Shown here in pieces: positions 1 to 6,859 of a stretch of DNA of 9,410 nt. Source of the DNA: Actinomycetes bacterium (lineage in GTDB: Bacteria > Actinomycetota > Acidimicrobiia > Acidimicrobiales > RAAP-2); assembly GCA_021802025.1 (NCBI GenBank), contig JAKABC010000058.1, forward strand, positions 1 to 9,410, read 5' to 3'. Under the pieces are notes generated by a model. That model ran no database searches, had not been told where the DNA came from, and worked only from the letters and a program-made list of their open reading frames with translations. Made by a program: the position numbers and the translations under genes. Numbering within the stretch: the first letter of the stretch is position 1; each line of letters starts with the position of its first letter.

Positions 1-963
1 CTCGATCGCGCGCGCCCAGGCCCCCGGATCGCGCGGTGGCGCCAGGGTCGCGTGGGGACCCACCGCCTCGCGGTAGCCCTCGATGTCGCTGGCCACGACC
101 ACCGTCTCGCTCGCCAGGGCCTCGAGCAAGACGAGCCCGAAGCTCTCGCCCCCGGTCGCCGGGGCGAGCAGGGCGTGACAGCGCCGCAACCAGGAGCGCT
201 TCGCGTCGTCGCTCACCCGGCCCACGAAGGTGACCCGCGCGTCGTGGGCGGCCAGGGCCTCCAGACGAGCCCGCTCGGGCCCGTCGCCCGCCACCACCAG
301 TCGCCACGGGGGCGCGCCGGTCGCGTTGTGCTCACGTACCGCGCGGATCGCCGTGTCGGCGCCCTTGCGGGCCTCGAGGCGACCGAGGAAGAGCAGGGTC
401 ACCTCCTCGGCGCGCTCGCGCGCGACGGCCACGTAGCGCGCCATCTCGATGCCGTTAAAGAGCACCTCGCAGCGCAGCCCGTAGGCGCCCTCGGCGAGGC
501 GCCGGGCGGCGTCACTCACCGCCACCGCCTCGTCGACCCCGCGGGCCAGGCGCCGCAGCAGGGGTCGGGTCAGGCTCACGGCGGGTCCCGCGCCGGCGCG
601 GTGGAACGTCGCCACCGTCGGCGAGCGGTGCGCGAGGAGGGTGGCCCAGGCGAGCACGGGCGCCCCGGGCTCGTGGAGGTGGACGACCTCGGGGTCAAAG
701 GCCCTCACCGCGCGCTCGGCCGCGCGGGCCGCCCGCGGCGAGAGGGTGAGGGGCGCCCGCGAGCCGTTGGCCGGCAGCGCCAGGCGCCGACCGAGGCGCA
801 CCAGGGTGGCGGGGGTCTCGTGGGCGGAGGTGTCGCTCGCGTCGGGGGCGACCACGAGGACCTCGTGGCCGCGCGCGTCGAGCTCGCGGCTCATACCGAG
901 GACCTGCTCTTGCACCCCACCCGGGACGCTGAGGGCGTAGGGCGAGAGGATCGCGACGCGCAC
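1..963 (-). CDS. pimA: Phosphatidylinositol alpha-mannosyltransferase PimA (C-terminus cut by window edge)
   Basis: GT4-family GT-B glycosyltransferase. It is expected to transfer mannose from GDP-mannose to phosphatidylinositol at the cytoplasmic membrane face, the first PIM step. The 321 visible residues open with MRVAILSPYALSVPGGVQ, close to the mycobacterial PimA N-terminus, with the GGVQ loop at 15-18. VHLHEPGAP follows at about 94-102 and ATFH at 118-121 (His121 matches the active-site His of PimA). The donor-site GR...RKG lies at 194-201, and TGGESFG at about 270-276 carries the conserved Glu. PimA is usually 370-390 residues, so roughly 50-60 are missing past the left edge. The start is GTG at 963, three bases after the patA stop; the next ATG (894) would delete the first beta strand and the GGVQ loop. 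Position 12 is Ser where mycobacterial PimA has Asp. The gene order supports PimA over other GT4 enzymes. Confidence 0.9.
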   Translation of the reverse strand, partial: MRVAILSPYALSVPGGVQEQVLGMSRELDARGHEVLVVAPDASDTSAHETPATLVRLGRRLALPANGSRAPLTLSPRAARAAERAVRAFDPEVVHLHEPGAPVLAWATLLAHRSPTVATFHRAGAGPAVSLTRPLLRRLARGVDEAVAVSDAARRLAEGAYGLRCEVLFNGIEMARYVAVARERAEEVTLLFLGRLEARKGADTAIRAVREHNATGAPPWRLVVAGDGPERARLEALAAHDARVTFVGRVSDDAKRSWLRRCHALLAPATGGESFGLVLLEALASETVVVASDIEGYREAVGPHATLAPPRDPGAWARAIE

Positions 964-966
964 GGA

Positions 967-1839
967 CTAGAAGCGCGCCGGCAGGACGTGCCACTGCTCG
1001 GGGGCGCGCCGGATGAGCGACGCCAGGCCGTCGGCGACGCGCTGGGTGACCCGGGTGACGTCCTCGCGCAGCCGGGCCTGCGTGCGCTCGGCGACGATCG
1101 GGGGCAGCACCACGGCGTGGTGGTCCCGCCCGGGACCCGAGTAGCACGCCGCGACGAGGATCGGCGCCCCCGTGCGCAGCGCGAGCGTCGCCGGCCCGCC
1201 CGGCAGGGTCACGCGCCGGGCGAAGAACTCGACCTCGATCCCGTTGCCCTCGAGGTCACGGTCGCACAGCAGACCCACGATGCCCCCGGCGCGCAAGACC
1301 CCGACCAGGGTGCCCGTGGCCCGTCCGTCCAGGGGCACGACGTGGATGCCCATCGCCTCGCGCTTGGCCGCGAACCACTCGAAGAGCTCGGGCGGTTCGA
1401 GCCGCTCGGCCACGGCCCACATCGGCATGGCGAGCTGGGCGAGCAAGGCCCCGCCCCACTCCCACGAGCCCACGTGGGGCAAGGCGAGGATGACCCCCCG
1501 CCCGTCGTCGCGGGCCGCCTCGAGGTACTCGAGGCCCTCGGCGACGACGAAGCGGCGCACCACCTCGTCGGGCGCGACCGCCGGCAGCTTCGCCCCCTCG
1601 GCCCAGTAGCGGCCGTAGCTGGCGAAGCCCCGCCGCACGAAGAGCTCGACCAGCTCGTCGTCGACCGGGCCGTCGGGGTCGAGCACGGGACGCAGGTTGT
1701 CGGCCAGGCTCGCCGCCTTGGCGCCGCGGGGGCCGATCGAACGCGCCACCGACTCGGCGACGCCGACGTCGACGCGCTCGGGCAGCGCCTCGATGATCCG
1801 GGCGGCCGATCTAAAGAGCGCGACGTGCCCCGACGCCAC
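967..1839 (-). CDS. patA: Phosphatidylinositol mannoside acyltransferase, PatA-like
   Basis: A 290-residue member of the LpxL/HtrB-type lysophospholipid acyltransferase family. In mycobacteria PatA transfers a fatty acyl chain from acyl-CoA to the mannose of PIM at the inner membrane face. The visible support is ALPHVGSWEW at about 119-128 (an HX4E motif, His122 and Glu127), VAERLEPPELF at about 143-153, CDRDLEGNGIEVEFF at about 192-206, and LPGGPATLALRTGAPI at about 212-227; each block has a clear PatA counterpart, including the acidic residue in the IEVEFF stretch. Mycobacterial PatA has HX4D; HX4E is also accepted in this superfamily. The start is GTG at 1839, two bases after the pgsA stop, with no good Shine-Dalgarno sequence, so translation probably continues from pgsA. 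It sits between pgsA and pimA as in Mycobacterium. Confidence 0.88.
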   Translation of the reverse strand: MASGHVALFRSAARIIEALPERVDVGVAESVARSIGPRGAKAASLADNLRPVLDPDGPVDDELVELFVRRGFASYGRYWAEGAKLPAVAPDEVVRRFVVAEGLEYLEAARDDGRGVILALPHVGSWEWGGALLAQLAMPMWAVAERLEPPELFEWFAAKREAMGIHVVPLDGRATGTLVGVLRAGGIVGLLCDRDLEGNGIEVEFFARRVTLPGGPATLALRTGAPILVAACYSGPGRDHHAVVLPPIVAERTQARLREDVTRVTQRVADGLASLIRRAPEQWHVLPARF

Positions 1840-1841
1840 GA

Positions 1842-2504
1842 CTAGTGGCGCGACGCGCGGCTGAGGGTCCGGCGGCGCCGGACGTGCTCGCGGCGCGGGT
1901 GGGAGCGGGGCTCGACCGGGGTCGGTCGGTCGGCGGCGCGCCAGACCCGCACGAAGCGCCCGAGGGCCGTCATGATGGTGAGCGCGAGCATCACCCAGAG
2001 CACCGGCACGAAGATCGCCGAGGCGAGCAGCCCCACTCCGAGCAGGATCATCCGCTCGGCGCGCTCCATCAATCCGCCCTTGGCCGAAAGTCCCAGGCTC
2101 TCGGCCTTGGAGCGCTGGTAGGAGATGAGAAAGCTCGCGGTCAGGATCGCGAAGGGCAACAAGACGAGCTGGCCGCGGTGGTGGGCCGTCAGGTAGTACG
2201 CCGCCCCACCCATAAGAACGGCGTCGGCGACCCGGTCGACGACCGAGTCGAAGAAGCTGCCGCGTTGACTGGTCCGGTGACTGGCCTTGGCCACGGGCCC
2301 GTCGAAGAGGTCGTGGAAGCCCGTGAGGGTGAGCAGGACGATGGCCTCCCAGTGCGTGCCCAGGGCGATCGCCCAGGCCGTCGCGCAGGCGAAGACGAGG
2401 CCCGAGGCGGTGAGCACGTCGGCCGAGAAGCCGGCGCGCACGAGTCCTCGCCCGATGGGGGTGGTGACCACCTCCACGGACCGGCGGAATCTACCGTCGA
2501 ACAT
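1842..2504 (-). CDS. pgsA: Phosphatidylinositol-phosphate synthase (CDP-alcohol phosphatidyltransferase)
   Basis: A 220-residue integral membrane enzyme expected to join CDP-diacylglycerol with L-myo-inositol-1-phosphate to give phosphatidylinositol phosphate, precursor of PI and PIMs. The CDP-alcohol motif runs over residues 65-90: Asp65, Asp68, Gly69, Gly82, Asp86 and Asp90 all match DxxDGxxAR(x8)GxxxDxxxD, except that the Arg of AR is Lys73. Downstream, SKAESLGLSAKGGLMERAER (about 132-151) matches the PI-phosphate synthase signature rather than PG-phosphate synthase. About six hydrophobic segments follow the expected pattern, and the last ~25 residues are strongly basic. The start is ATG at 2504 with GGAG only three bases upstream; the HIT stop is 12 bases before the ATG. 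The symbol follows mycobacterial pgsA1. Function is supported by the signature and by patA and pimA next door. Confidence 0.86.
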   Translation of the reverse strand: MFDGRFRRSVEVVTTPIGRGLVRAGFSADVLTASGLVFACATAWAIALGTHWEAIVLLTLTGFHDLFDGPVAKASHRTSQRGSFFDSVVDRVADAVLMGGAAYYLTAHHRGQLVLLPFAILTASFLISYQRSKAESLGLSAKGGLMERAERMILLGVGLLASAIFVPVLWVMLALTIMTALGRFVRVWRAADRPTPVEPRSHPRREHVRRRRTLSRASRH

Positions 2505-2516
2505 AGGCTCCGGGGC

Positions 2517-3053
2517 TCATCGACCGAAGTCTACCGGCGCCGTCCCGGCGGACCCCGGGACGAGCGCCGCGCTCACCTTGCGCCAGGTGGAGGCGAGCGA
2601 CTCGGGCAGCACTCGGGTCTCGGCGATGGTCGTCATGAAGTTGGTGTCGCCGTCCCAGCGCGGCAGGAGATGGGCGTGGAGGTGGCGCGGGATGCCCGCG
2701 CCGGCCGCGTGGCCGAGGTTGAACCCGACGTTGAGCCCGTCGGGCCGATAGGCCGCGCGCAGCGCGCGGCTGACCGCGGTGACGCTCTGCCACAGCTCGC
2801 TCGACTCCGCCTCGGAGAGCTCCTCGAGGGTCTCGGCGTGGCGGTAGGGCACCACGAGCACGTGGCCCGAGCCGTAGGGGAAGGCGTTGAGCACGACGTA
2901 ACCGTGGGCGCGCCGCTCGAGCACGCCGCTCGCCTCCCCCACCGCCTCGTGGGCCAACCGGCAAAAGACGCAGCCCTCGGTGCGCGCCGCGTCCGACGAG
3001 ACCCCCTCCACGTACGCCTCGCGCCAGGCGGCCGAGAAGCGCTCGAGCGGCAC
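2517..3053 (-). CDS. HIT-domain protein, likely Ap4A phosphorylase/hydrolase (Rv2613c-like)
   Basis: A 178-residue cytosolic histidine-triad protein. The catalytic HLHAHLL lies at 124-130 (histidines 124, 126, 128), preceded by GLNVGFNLG at about 106-114 and AGAGI at 117-121, and followed by PRWDGDTNFMT, all typical of the branch containing M. tuberculosis Rv2613c, characterised as a diadenosine tetraphosphate phosphorylase. CVFC (Cys28, Cys31) is the usual N-terminal Cys pair of this branch. An open frame extends far upstream into thrS, but I choose GTG at 3053 because it overlaps the thrS TAG by one base and is preceded by GAGGT at six bases. The resulting length is close to the 195 residues of Rv2613c. 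Gene position between thrS and pgsA is the same as in Mycobacterium. Hydrolase versus phosphorylase activity cannot be decided from sequence. Confidence 0.88.
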   Translation of the reverse strand: MPLERFSAAWREAYVEGVSSDAARTEGCVFCRLAHEAVGEASGVLERRAHGYVVLNAFPYGSGHVLVVPYRHAETLEELSEAESSELWQSVTAVSRALRAAYRPDGLNVGFNLGHAAGAGIPRHLHAHLLPRWDGDTNFMTTIAETRVLPESLASTWRKVSAALVPGSAGTAPVDFGR

Positions 3054-5035
3054 TAGACGACCTCGGGTGCGCCGTGGGCGGCGATCTCGGCCGCGAGGCG
3101 CGCCGCGAACTCCTCGAGGGCGACCCCGCGCTCGGGACTCTCCGAGCCGCGCGCGTTCACCCCGAGCGTGCGCGCGGCCACGTCGTCGTCGCCCACCACG
3201 AGCACGTAGGGGACTTTCTCGAGCTTGGCGCGGCGGATGCGCGCGCCCAGGGGCTCGTCGGCCGCCTCGAGGCCGACGCGTACGCCCCGTGCGCGCAACG
3301 ACGCGACGACCTCGCCGGCGTAGCCGTCGTGATCGTTGCGCACCCCGAGCACGCGGGCCTGTTCGGGCGCGAGCCAGGTGGGCAGGTTGCCCGCGTAGTG
3401 CTCGAGCAGCACGCCGAAGAAGCGCTCGATCGAGCCGAAGAGGGCCCGGTGCAGCATGATCGGGCGGTGGTGCTGGTTGTCGGCGCCCACGTACTCCAGG
3501 TCGAAGCGGGCCGGGTGGTTGAAGTCGCACTGGATCGTCGAGAGCTGCCAGGTCCGTCCGATCGCGTCGCGCACGTCGATATCGATCTTGGGCCCGTAGA
3601 AGGCGGCGTCACCCTCCTTGATGGCGTAGGCCAGCCCGAAGCGCTCGAGCGCCGCGCGCAGCGCCTCGGTCGACGCCACCCAAATCTCGTCGCTGCCGAC
3701 GTACTTGTCCGGGTCCTTGGTCGACAGATTGGCCGTGAATTCGCTGAAGCCGAAGGCGCGCAGCATGTCCATCACGAACGAAAGCAGCGAGGCGATCTCT
3801 TCTTGGAGCTGGTCCTCGGTGCAGTAGATGTGCGCGTCGTCCTGGGTGAAGCCCCGGATCCGCAGCAGGCCGTGCAGGGTCCCGGCGCGCTCGTAGCGGT
3901 AGACGGTGCCGAGCTCGAAGAGCCGCAGCGGCAGCTCGCGGTAGCTGCGTGGGCGGCTCTTGTAGATCAGACAGTGCATCGGGCAGTTCATCGGCTTGGG
4001 GTAGTACGTCCCGTTGTCCATCTCCATCGGCGGGTACATCCCGTCCTTGTAGAACCCGAGGTGGCCCGAGGTCTCGTAGAGGCGGGCGTTGGCGATGTGG
4101 GGGGTGACGACGAACTCGTAGCCGCCCTCGAGGTGACGGGCCCGGCTGAAGTCCTCCATCTCCTTGCGCGCGATCCCCCCGCGGGGGTGCCACACCGCGA
4201 GCCCCCCGCCCAGTTCGACGGGGAAGCTCAGCAGGTCCAGTTCGCTCGCCAGGCGCCGGTGGTCACGCTTCTCGGCTTCGGCGAGCTGGTGGAGGTGGGC
4301 CTCGAGGGCCGACGTCGACTCCCAGGCGGTGCCGTAGACGCGCTGGAGCTGGGGACGCTTCTCGTCCCCGCGCCAGTACGCGCCGGCCACCCGCATCAGC
4401 CGGAAGTGGCCGAGACGGCCGGTCGAGGGAACGTGGGGACCCCGACACAGGTCGACGAAGGCGTCGGTGTTGCGATAGACCGAGACGCTCGAACCGGCCG
4501 CGACCTCGCCCAGGTCCTCCGCGTCGCGGGCGCCCTCGCGCACCTGGGTGATGATCTCCACCTTGTAGGGCTGATCAGAAAAGACGGCCAACCCCTCCTC
4601 GGTCGACATCTCGGCGCGGGTGAAGGGCTGGTCCTCGGCGATGATGCCGCGCATCTCGGCCTCGATGCGCGCGAGGTCGTCGTCGCTGAAGCGCGCCCCG
4701 CCGGGCAGATCGAAGTCGTAGTAGAAGCCGTTCTCGATCGCCGGGCCGATGGCGTACTTGGCCCCCGGCCACAGGCGGATCACCGCCTGGGCGAGCACGT
4801 GGGCGGTCGAGTGGCGCAGCACGTCGCGGCCCTCGGGCGAACCGGCTACGACGATCGCGACCTCGTCGCCGTCGCGGAGCTCCACCGACAGGTCCCGCAG
4901 CTCACCGTTGACCCGGACCGCCAGGGCGTCTCGCTCGAGGCGCGGACCGATCGCCCGGGCCAGGTCCCGTGCCGTCGAGCCCGCGGCGAGCGCGCGCGTG
5001 GCGCCGTCGGGCAGGGTCACCGCGATCTGCGACAT
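3053..5035 (-). CDS. thrS: Threonine--tRNA ligase
   Basis: A complete class II aminoacyl-tRNA synthetase of 660 residues, charging tRNA-Thr in the cytosol. Order of domains: TGS at about 1-63; editing domain with HSTAH (His75, His79) and CRGPH (Cys197, His201), the four residues that clear Ser-tRNA-Thr; catalytic core from about 270; and a C-terminal anticodon-binding domain from about 548. The catalytic zinc ligands are Cys351 (MNCPMHC), His402 (DDAHIYC) and His529 (MLHRALFGS). Motif 2 is YRYERAG (379-385) with GFTQDDAH behind it, and motif 3 is HRALFGSIERFF. Nothing needed for activity or proofreading is missing. The start is ATG at 5035, with AAAGGA four bases upstream. The leader is only 15 bases, leaving no room for a T-box or an operator. 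Its stop overlaps the HIT start by one base. Confidence 0.97.
   Translation of the reverse strand: MSQIAVTLPDGATRALAAGSTARDLARAIGPRLERDALAVRVNGELRDLSVELRDGDEVAIVVAGSPEGRDVLRHSTAHVLAQAVIRLWPGAKYAIGPAIENGFYYDFDLPGGARFSDDDLARIEAEMRGIIAEDQPFTRAEMSTEEGLAVFSDQPYKVEIITQVREGARDAEDLGEVAAGSSVSVYRNTDAFVDLCRGPHVPSTGRLGHFRLMRVAGAYWRGDEKRPQLQRVYGTAWESTSALEAHLHQLAEAEKRDHRRLASELDLLSFPVELGGGLAVWHPRGGIARKEMEDFSRARHLEGGYEFVVTPHIANARLYETSGHLGFYKDGMYPPMEMDNGTYYPKPMNCPMHCLIYKSRPRSYRELPLRLFELGTVYRYERAGTLHGLLRIRGFTQDDAHIYCTEDQLQEEIASLLSFVMDMLRAFGFSEFTANLSTKDPDKYVGSDEIWVASTEALRAALERFGLAYAIKEGDAAFYGPKIDIDVRDAIGRTWQLSTIQCDFNHPARFDLEYVGADNQHHRPIMLHRALFGSIERFFGVLLEHYAGNLPTWLAPEQARVLGVRNDHDGYAGEVVASLRARGVRVGLEAADEPLGARIRRAKLEKVPYVLVVGDDDVAARTLGVNARGSESPERGVALEEFAARLAAEIAAHGAPEVV
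3060..3064 (-). promoter_or_regulatory. Shine-Dalgarno sequence of the HIT gene, inside the thrS end
   Basis: GAGGT on the minus strand ends six bases before the GTG at 3053. It decides the HIT start within a frame that otherwise stays open far upstream into thrS. Confidence 0.6.
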
Positions 5036-5039
5036 GGGG

Positions 5040-5045
5040 TCCTTT
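5040..5045 (-). promoter_or_regulatory. Shine-Dalgarno sequence of thrS
   Basis: AAAGGA on the minus strand is separated by CCCC from the thrS ATG at 5035. It fixes the start and shows that thrS has its own ribosome entry within the cluster. Confidence 0.65.
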
Positions 5046-5050
5046 CGACG

Positions 5051-6169
5051 CTACAGCGTAACGCCGAGCAGGGCCGCCGCCGCCTGAACGCTCGCCCCGG
5101 CGTGGGCCGCGGCGTCGATCGCCTCGAGCGCGCCGGGCGTGTCGAGGTCGTCGTCGAGGGCCGCGCGCACATCCCCGAGGACCCCCGACTCGCGCCCGCC
5201 CACCGTCGAGCGCCACGTGGCCAGTCGGCTTCGCGCCGCGGCCAGCAGCTCGTCGCGCCACTCCCAGTCGACGCGGTAGTGCTGGGCGAGGAGCGCCAGG
5301 CGCACCGCCGCCGGCTCGCTGCGGCTGGCGAGCTCGCTCACGAAGACGAGGTTGCCCAGCGACTTCGACATCTTGGTGCCGTCGTAGCCCACCAGGCCCA
5401 CGTGCATCCAGTGACGCACGAACGGGGCCCCGCTGACCGACTCGCTCTGGGCCGCCTCGCACTCGTGGTGGGGGAAGGCCAGGTCCCGTCCCCCGCCGTG
5501 GACGTCGAGGGTCTCGCCGAGCTCGCGCAGCGCCAGGGCCGAGCACTCGATGTGCCAGCCGGGTCGTCCGGGGCCCCAGCGCGACTCCCAGGCCGGTTCG
5601 TCCTCGAGCGAGGGCTGCCAGAGCACGAAGTCGAGCGGGTCACGCTTGCGCGGGTCGTCGGGGCGCCCCCCGTGCTCGGCCGCGAGCTCGATCATGCGGG
5701 CGCGCGACTCGTGGCTCACCTGGCCGAAGCGGGGGAACTTGGCGACCTCGAAGTAGACGTAGCCGTCGACCTCGTAGGCGATCCCCTCGTCGAAGGTCCG
5801 CCCGATCAACGTGAGGATCTCGGCGATGGCCCCGGTCGCGCGCGGTTCGGCGTAGACCGGCAGCAGGTTGATCAGGCGCATGTCGCGTTCGAAGGTCGCG
5901 AGCTCACGCGCCGCGAGGTCGAGGTAGTGCACACCGAGTTCGCGGGCCTTGCGCAAGATATCGTCGTCGACGTCGGTCACGTTGCGCACCACGCGCACCT
6001 CGTGGCCGTCGTCGCGCAACCGTCGGGTGAGCACGTCGAAGGCCAGGTAGACGAAGGCGTGGCCGAGGTGCGCCGCGTCGTAGGGGGTGATCCCGCAGCT
6101 GTACATCGTCACGGGCCCCGTGGACGTCACCGGAGCGACGGCCCGGCGCGCGGAGTCGTAGAGGCGCAT
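5051..6169 (-). CDS. mshC: L-cysteine:1D-myo-inositol 2-amino-2-deoxy-alpha-D-glucopyranoside ligase MshC (mycothiol synthesis)
   Basis: A 372-residue CysRS-like class I ligase that couples cysteine to GlcN-inositol with ATP, the third committed mycothiol step. MYSCGITPYDAAHLGHA (22-38) has the MshC form CGITPYD rather than CGPTVYD of true CysRS, and holds the HIGH-type HLGH. The zinc site is Cys25, Cys209 (PGWHIECSA) and His234/His235 (FPHHE). The second ATP motif is KMSKS at 266-270. The protein ends in ALLGVTL, as mycobacterial MshC ends in ALLGVDL, so it lacks the anticodon-binding domain of CysRS (about 460 residues). The chosen start is ATG at 6169, overlapping the npdG TGA in TGATG. 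A GTG at 6235 would add 22 residues; mycobacterial MshC has an N-terminal extension of similar size, so this start is not excluded. Mis-annotation as cysS is likely in automatic pipelines. Confidence 0.9.
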   Translation of the reverse strand: MRLYDSARRAVAPVTSTGPVTMYSCGITPYDAAHLGHAFVYLAFDVLTRRLRDDGHEVRVVRNVTDVDDDILRKARELGVHYLDLAARELATFERDMRLINLLPVYAEPRATGAIAEILTLIGRTFDEGIAYEVDGYVYFEVAKFPRFGQVSHESRARMIELAAEHGGRPDDPRKRDPLDFVLWQPSLEDEPAWESRWGPGRPGWHIECSALALRELGETLDVHGGGRDLAFPHHECEAAQSESVSGAPFVRHWMHVGLVGYDGTKMSKSLGNLVFVSELASRSEPAAVRLALLAQHYRVDWEWRDELLAAARSRLATWRSTVGGRESGVLGDVRAALDDDLDTPGALEAIDAAAHAGASVQAAAALLGVTL

Positions 6170-6822
6170 CACGCCCGAAGGCCCCGGAAAGCCACCGACG
6201 AGTGAGCCCGATGACGGATGTTGATCGAGACGCACACCGCCGTGAAGGCCTCGACGGCGCCGGCGAGCGACATCGATCCCACCTCCACCGCGCGCAACCC
6301 GGGCATCGCGTCGATGAGGCTCACCACCACGGCGCGCGCCTCGGCGTCGTCGCCCACGACGGCCACGTCGGCCTCTAAGCCGCTGGCGAGATCCTCCATG
6401 AGGGCGGCGGGCAGGTGGTGGAAGGCGCCCACGACGCGGCTCTCGGGCAGGACGGCCGCGATCTGGGCCGCCATCGCGCCCCGGGGCGGATAGAGCGGGA
6501 TGACCTCTTTACCCTCACGCGCGAGGGCGTTGACCATCGAGATGACGACCTTGCCCGCGAGAGAGGCACCCAGCGCGCGCACGGTCGCCACCGCCGAATC
6601 CCACGGAGTCGCCACCACCACGACCTCGCAGAGAGCGGCGCCCGCGTTGTCGGCGCCCTCGATCGCGCCGGGGCCCGCCGACAGCGACTCGGCCACCTCG
6701 CGCGCACGCACCGCGTCGCGCGAGCCGATCACGACCCGGTGACCGGCGACCGCGAGGCGCACGGCCACACCGCGCCCGGCCGGACCCGTGCCCCCGAGGA
6801 TGCCCACACTCTGTGCTGTCAC
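6169..6822 (-). CDS. npdG: F420-dependent NADP reductase (NADPH:F420 oxidoreductase)
   Basis: A 217-residue soluble protein of the F420-dependent NADP oxidoreductase family (Fno/NpdG), moving hydride between reduced F420 and NADP(H). The Rossmann loop GILGGTGPAGRG is at 7-18, followed by VIGSRD at 31-36, whose Ser-Arg pair fits NADP 2'-phosphate binding. TPWD at 72-75 and VGAFHHLPAALMED at about 131-144 match the family's F420-side segment, and the C-terminal INIRHRAHS is also characteristic. The start is GTG at 6822 with GAGGG five bases upstream. A GTG five codons in would begin right at the Rossmann strand and is less likely. It is the first gene of the minus-strand cluster, and its stop overlaps the mshC start. 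It implies that the host makes F420. Confidence 0.9.
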   Translation of the reverse strand: MTAQSVGILGGTGPAGRGVAVRLAVAGHRVVIGSRDAVRAREVAESLSAGPGAIEGADNAGAALCEVVVVATPWDSAVATVRALGASLAGKVVISMVNALAREGKEVIPLYPPRGAMAAQIAAVLPESRVVGAFHHLPAALMEDLASGLEADVAVVGDDAEARAVVVSLIDAMPGLRAVEVGSMSLAGAVEAFTAVCVSINIRHRAHSSVAFRGLRA

Positions 6823-6827
6823 GTCCG

Positions 6828-6832
6828 CCCTC
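6828..6832 (-). promoter_or_regulatory. Shine-Dalgarno sequence of npdG
   Basis: GAGGG on the minus strand lies five bases before the GTG at 6822 and supports that start codon. Confidence 0.6.
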
Positions 6833-6834
6833 GC

Positions 6835-6859
6835 TTCGCTAGGCCCGGCAGTACGCTAA
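6835..6859 (+). repeat. Short direct repeat in the npdG/fabI gap
   Basis: TTCGCTAG (6835-6842) and TACGCTAA (6852-6859) share six of eight bases and begin 17 bases apart, placing them on nearly the same DNA face within two helical turns. The second copy contains the putative -10. They could be half-sites for a regulator, or chance in such a short gap. Confidence 0.3.

Noticed and set aside
2491..2520. ATG at 2520 overlapping the HIT stop as an alternative pgsA start
   Set aside because: It is out of frame with pgsA and reaches a stop after nine codons.
52..3056. Two long plus-strand open frames (52-1845 and 1845-3056) antisense to pimA, patA, pgsA and the HIT gene
   Set aside because: Same shadow effect of strong third-position G/C in the real minus-strand genes; no motifs, no ribosome site, low-complexity protein.
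3054..3530. N-terminal extension of the HIT protein into thrS (up to 337 residues)
   Set aside because: The extension is Arg/Gly-rich out-of-frame thrS sequence. The GTG at 3053 has a good Shine-Dalgarno sequence and gives the family length.
5036..5050. T-box or attenuator ahead of thrS
   Set aside because: Only 15 bases separate mshC and thrS, and no leader structure can fit outside the mshC coding sequence.
3074..6205. A plus-strand open frame of over 1000 codons antisense to thrS and mshC
   Set aside because: It has no recognisable domain, its composition is Arg/Gly/Ala/Val/His-rich as expected for the complement of GC-rich codons, and it lies opposite two unmistakable conserved genes.
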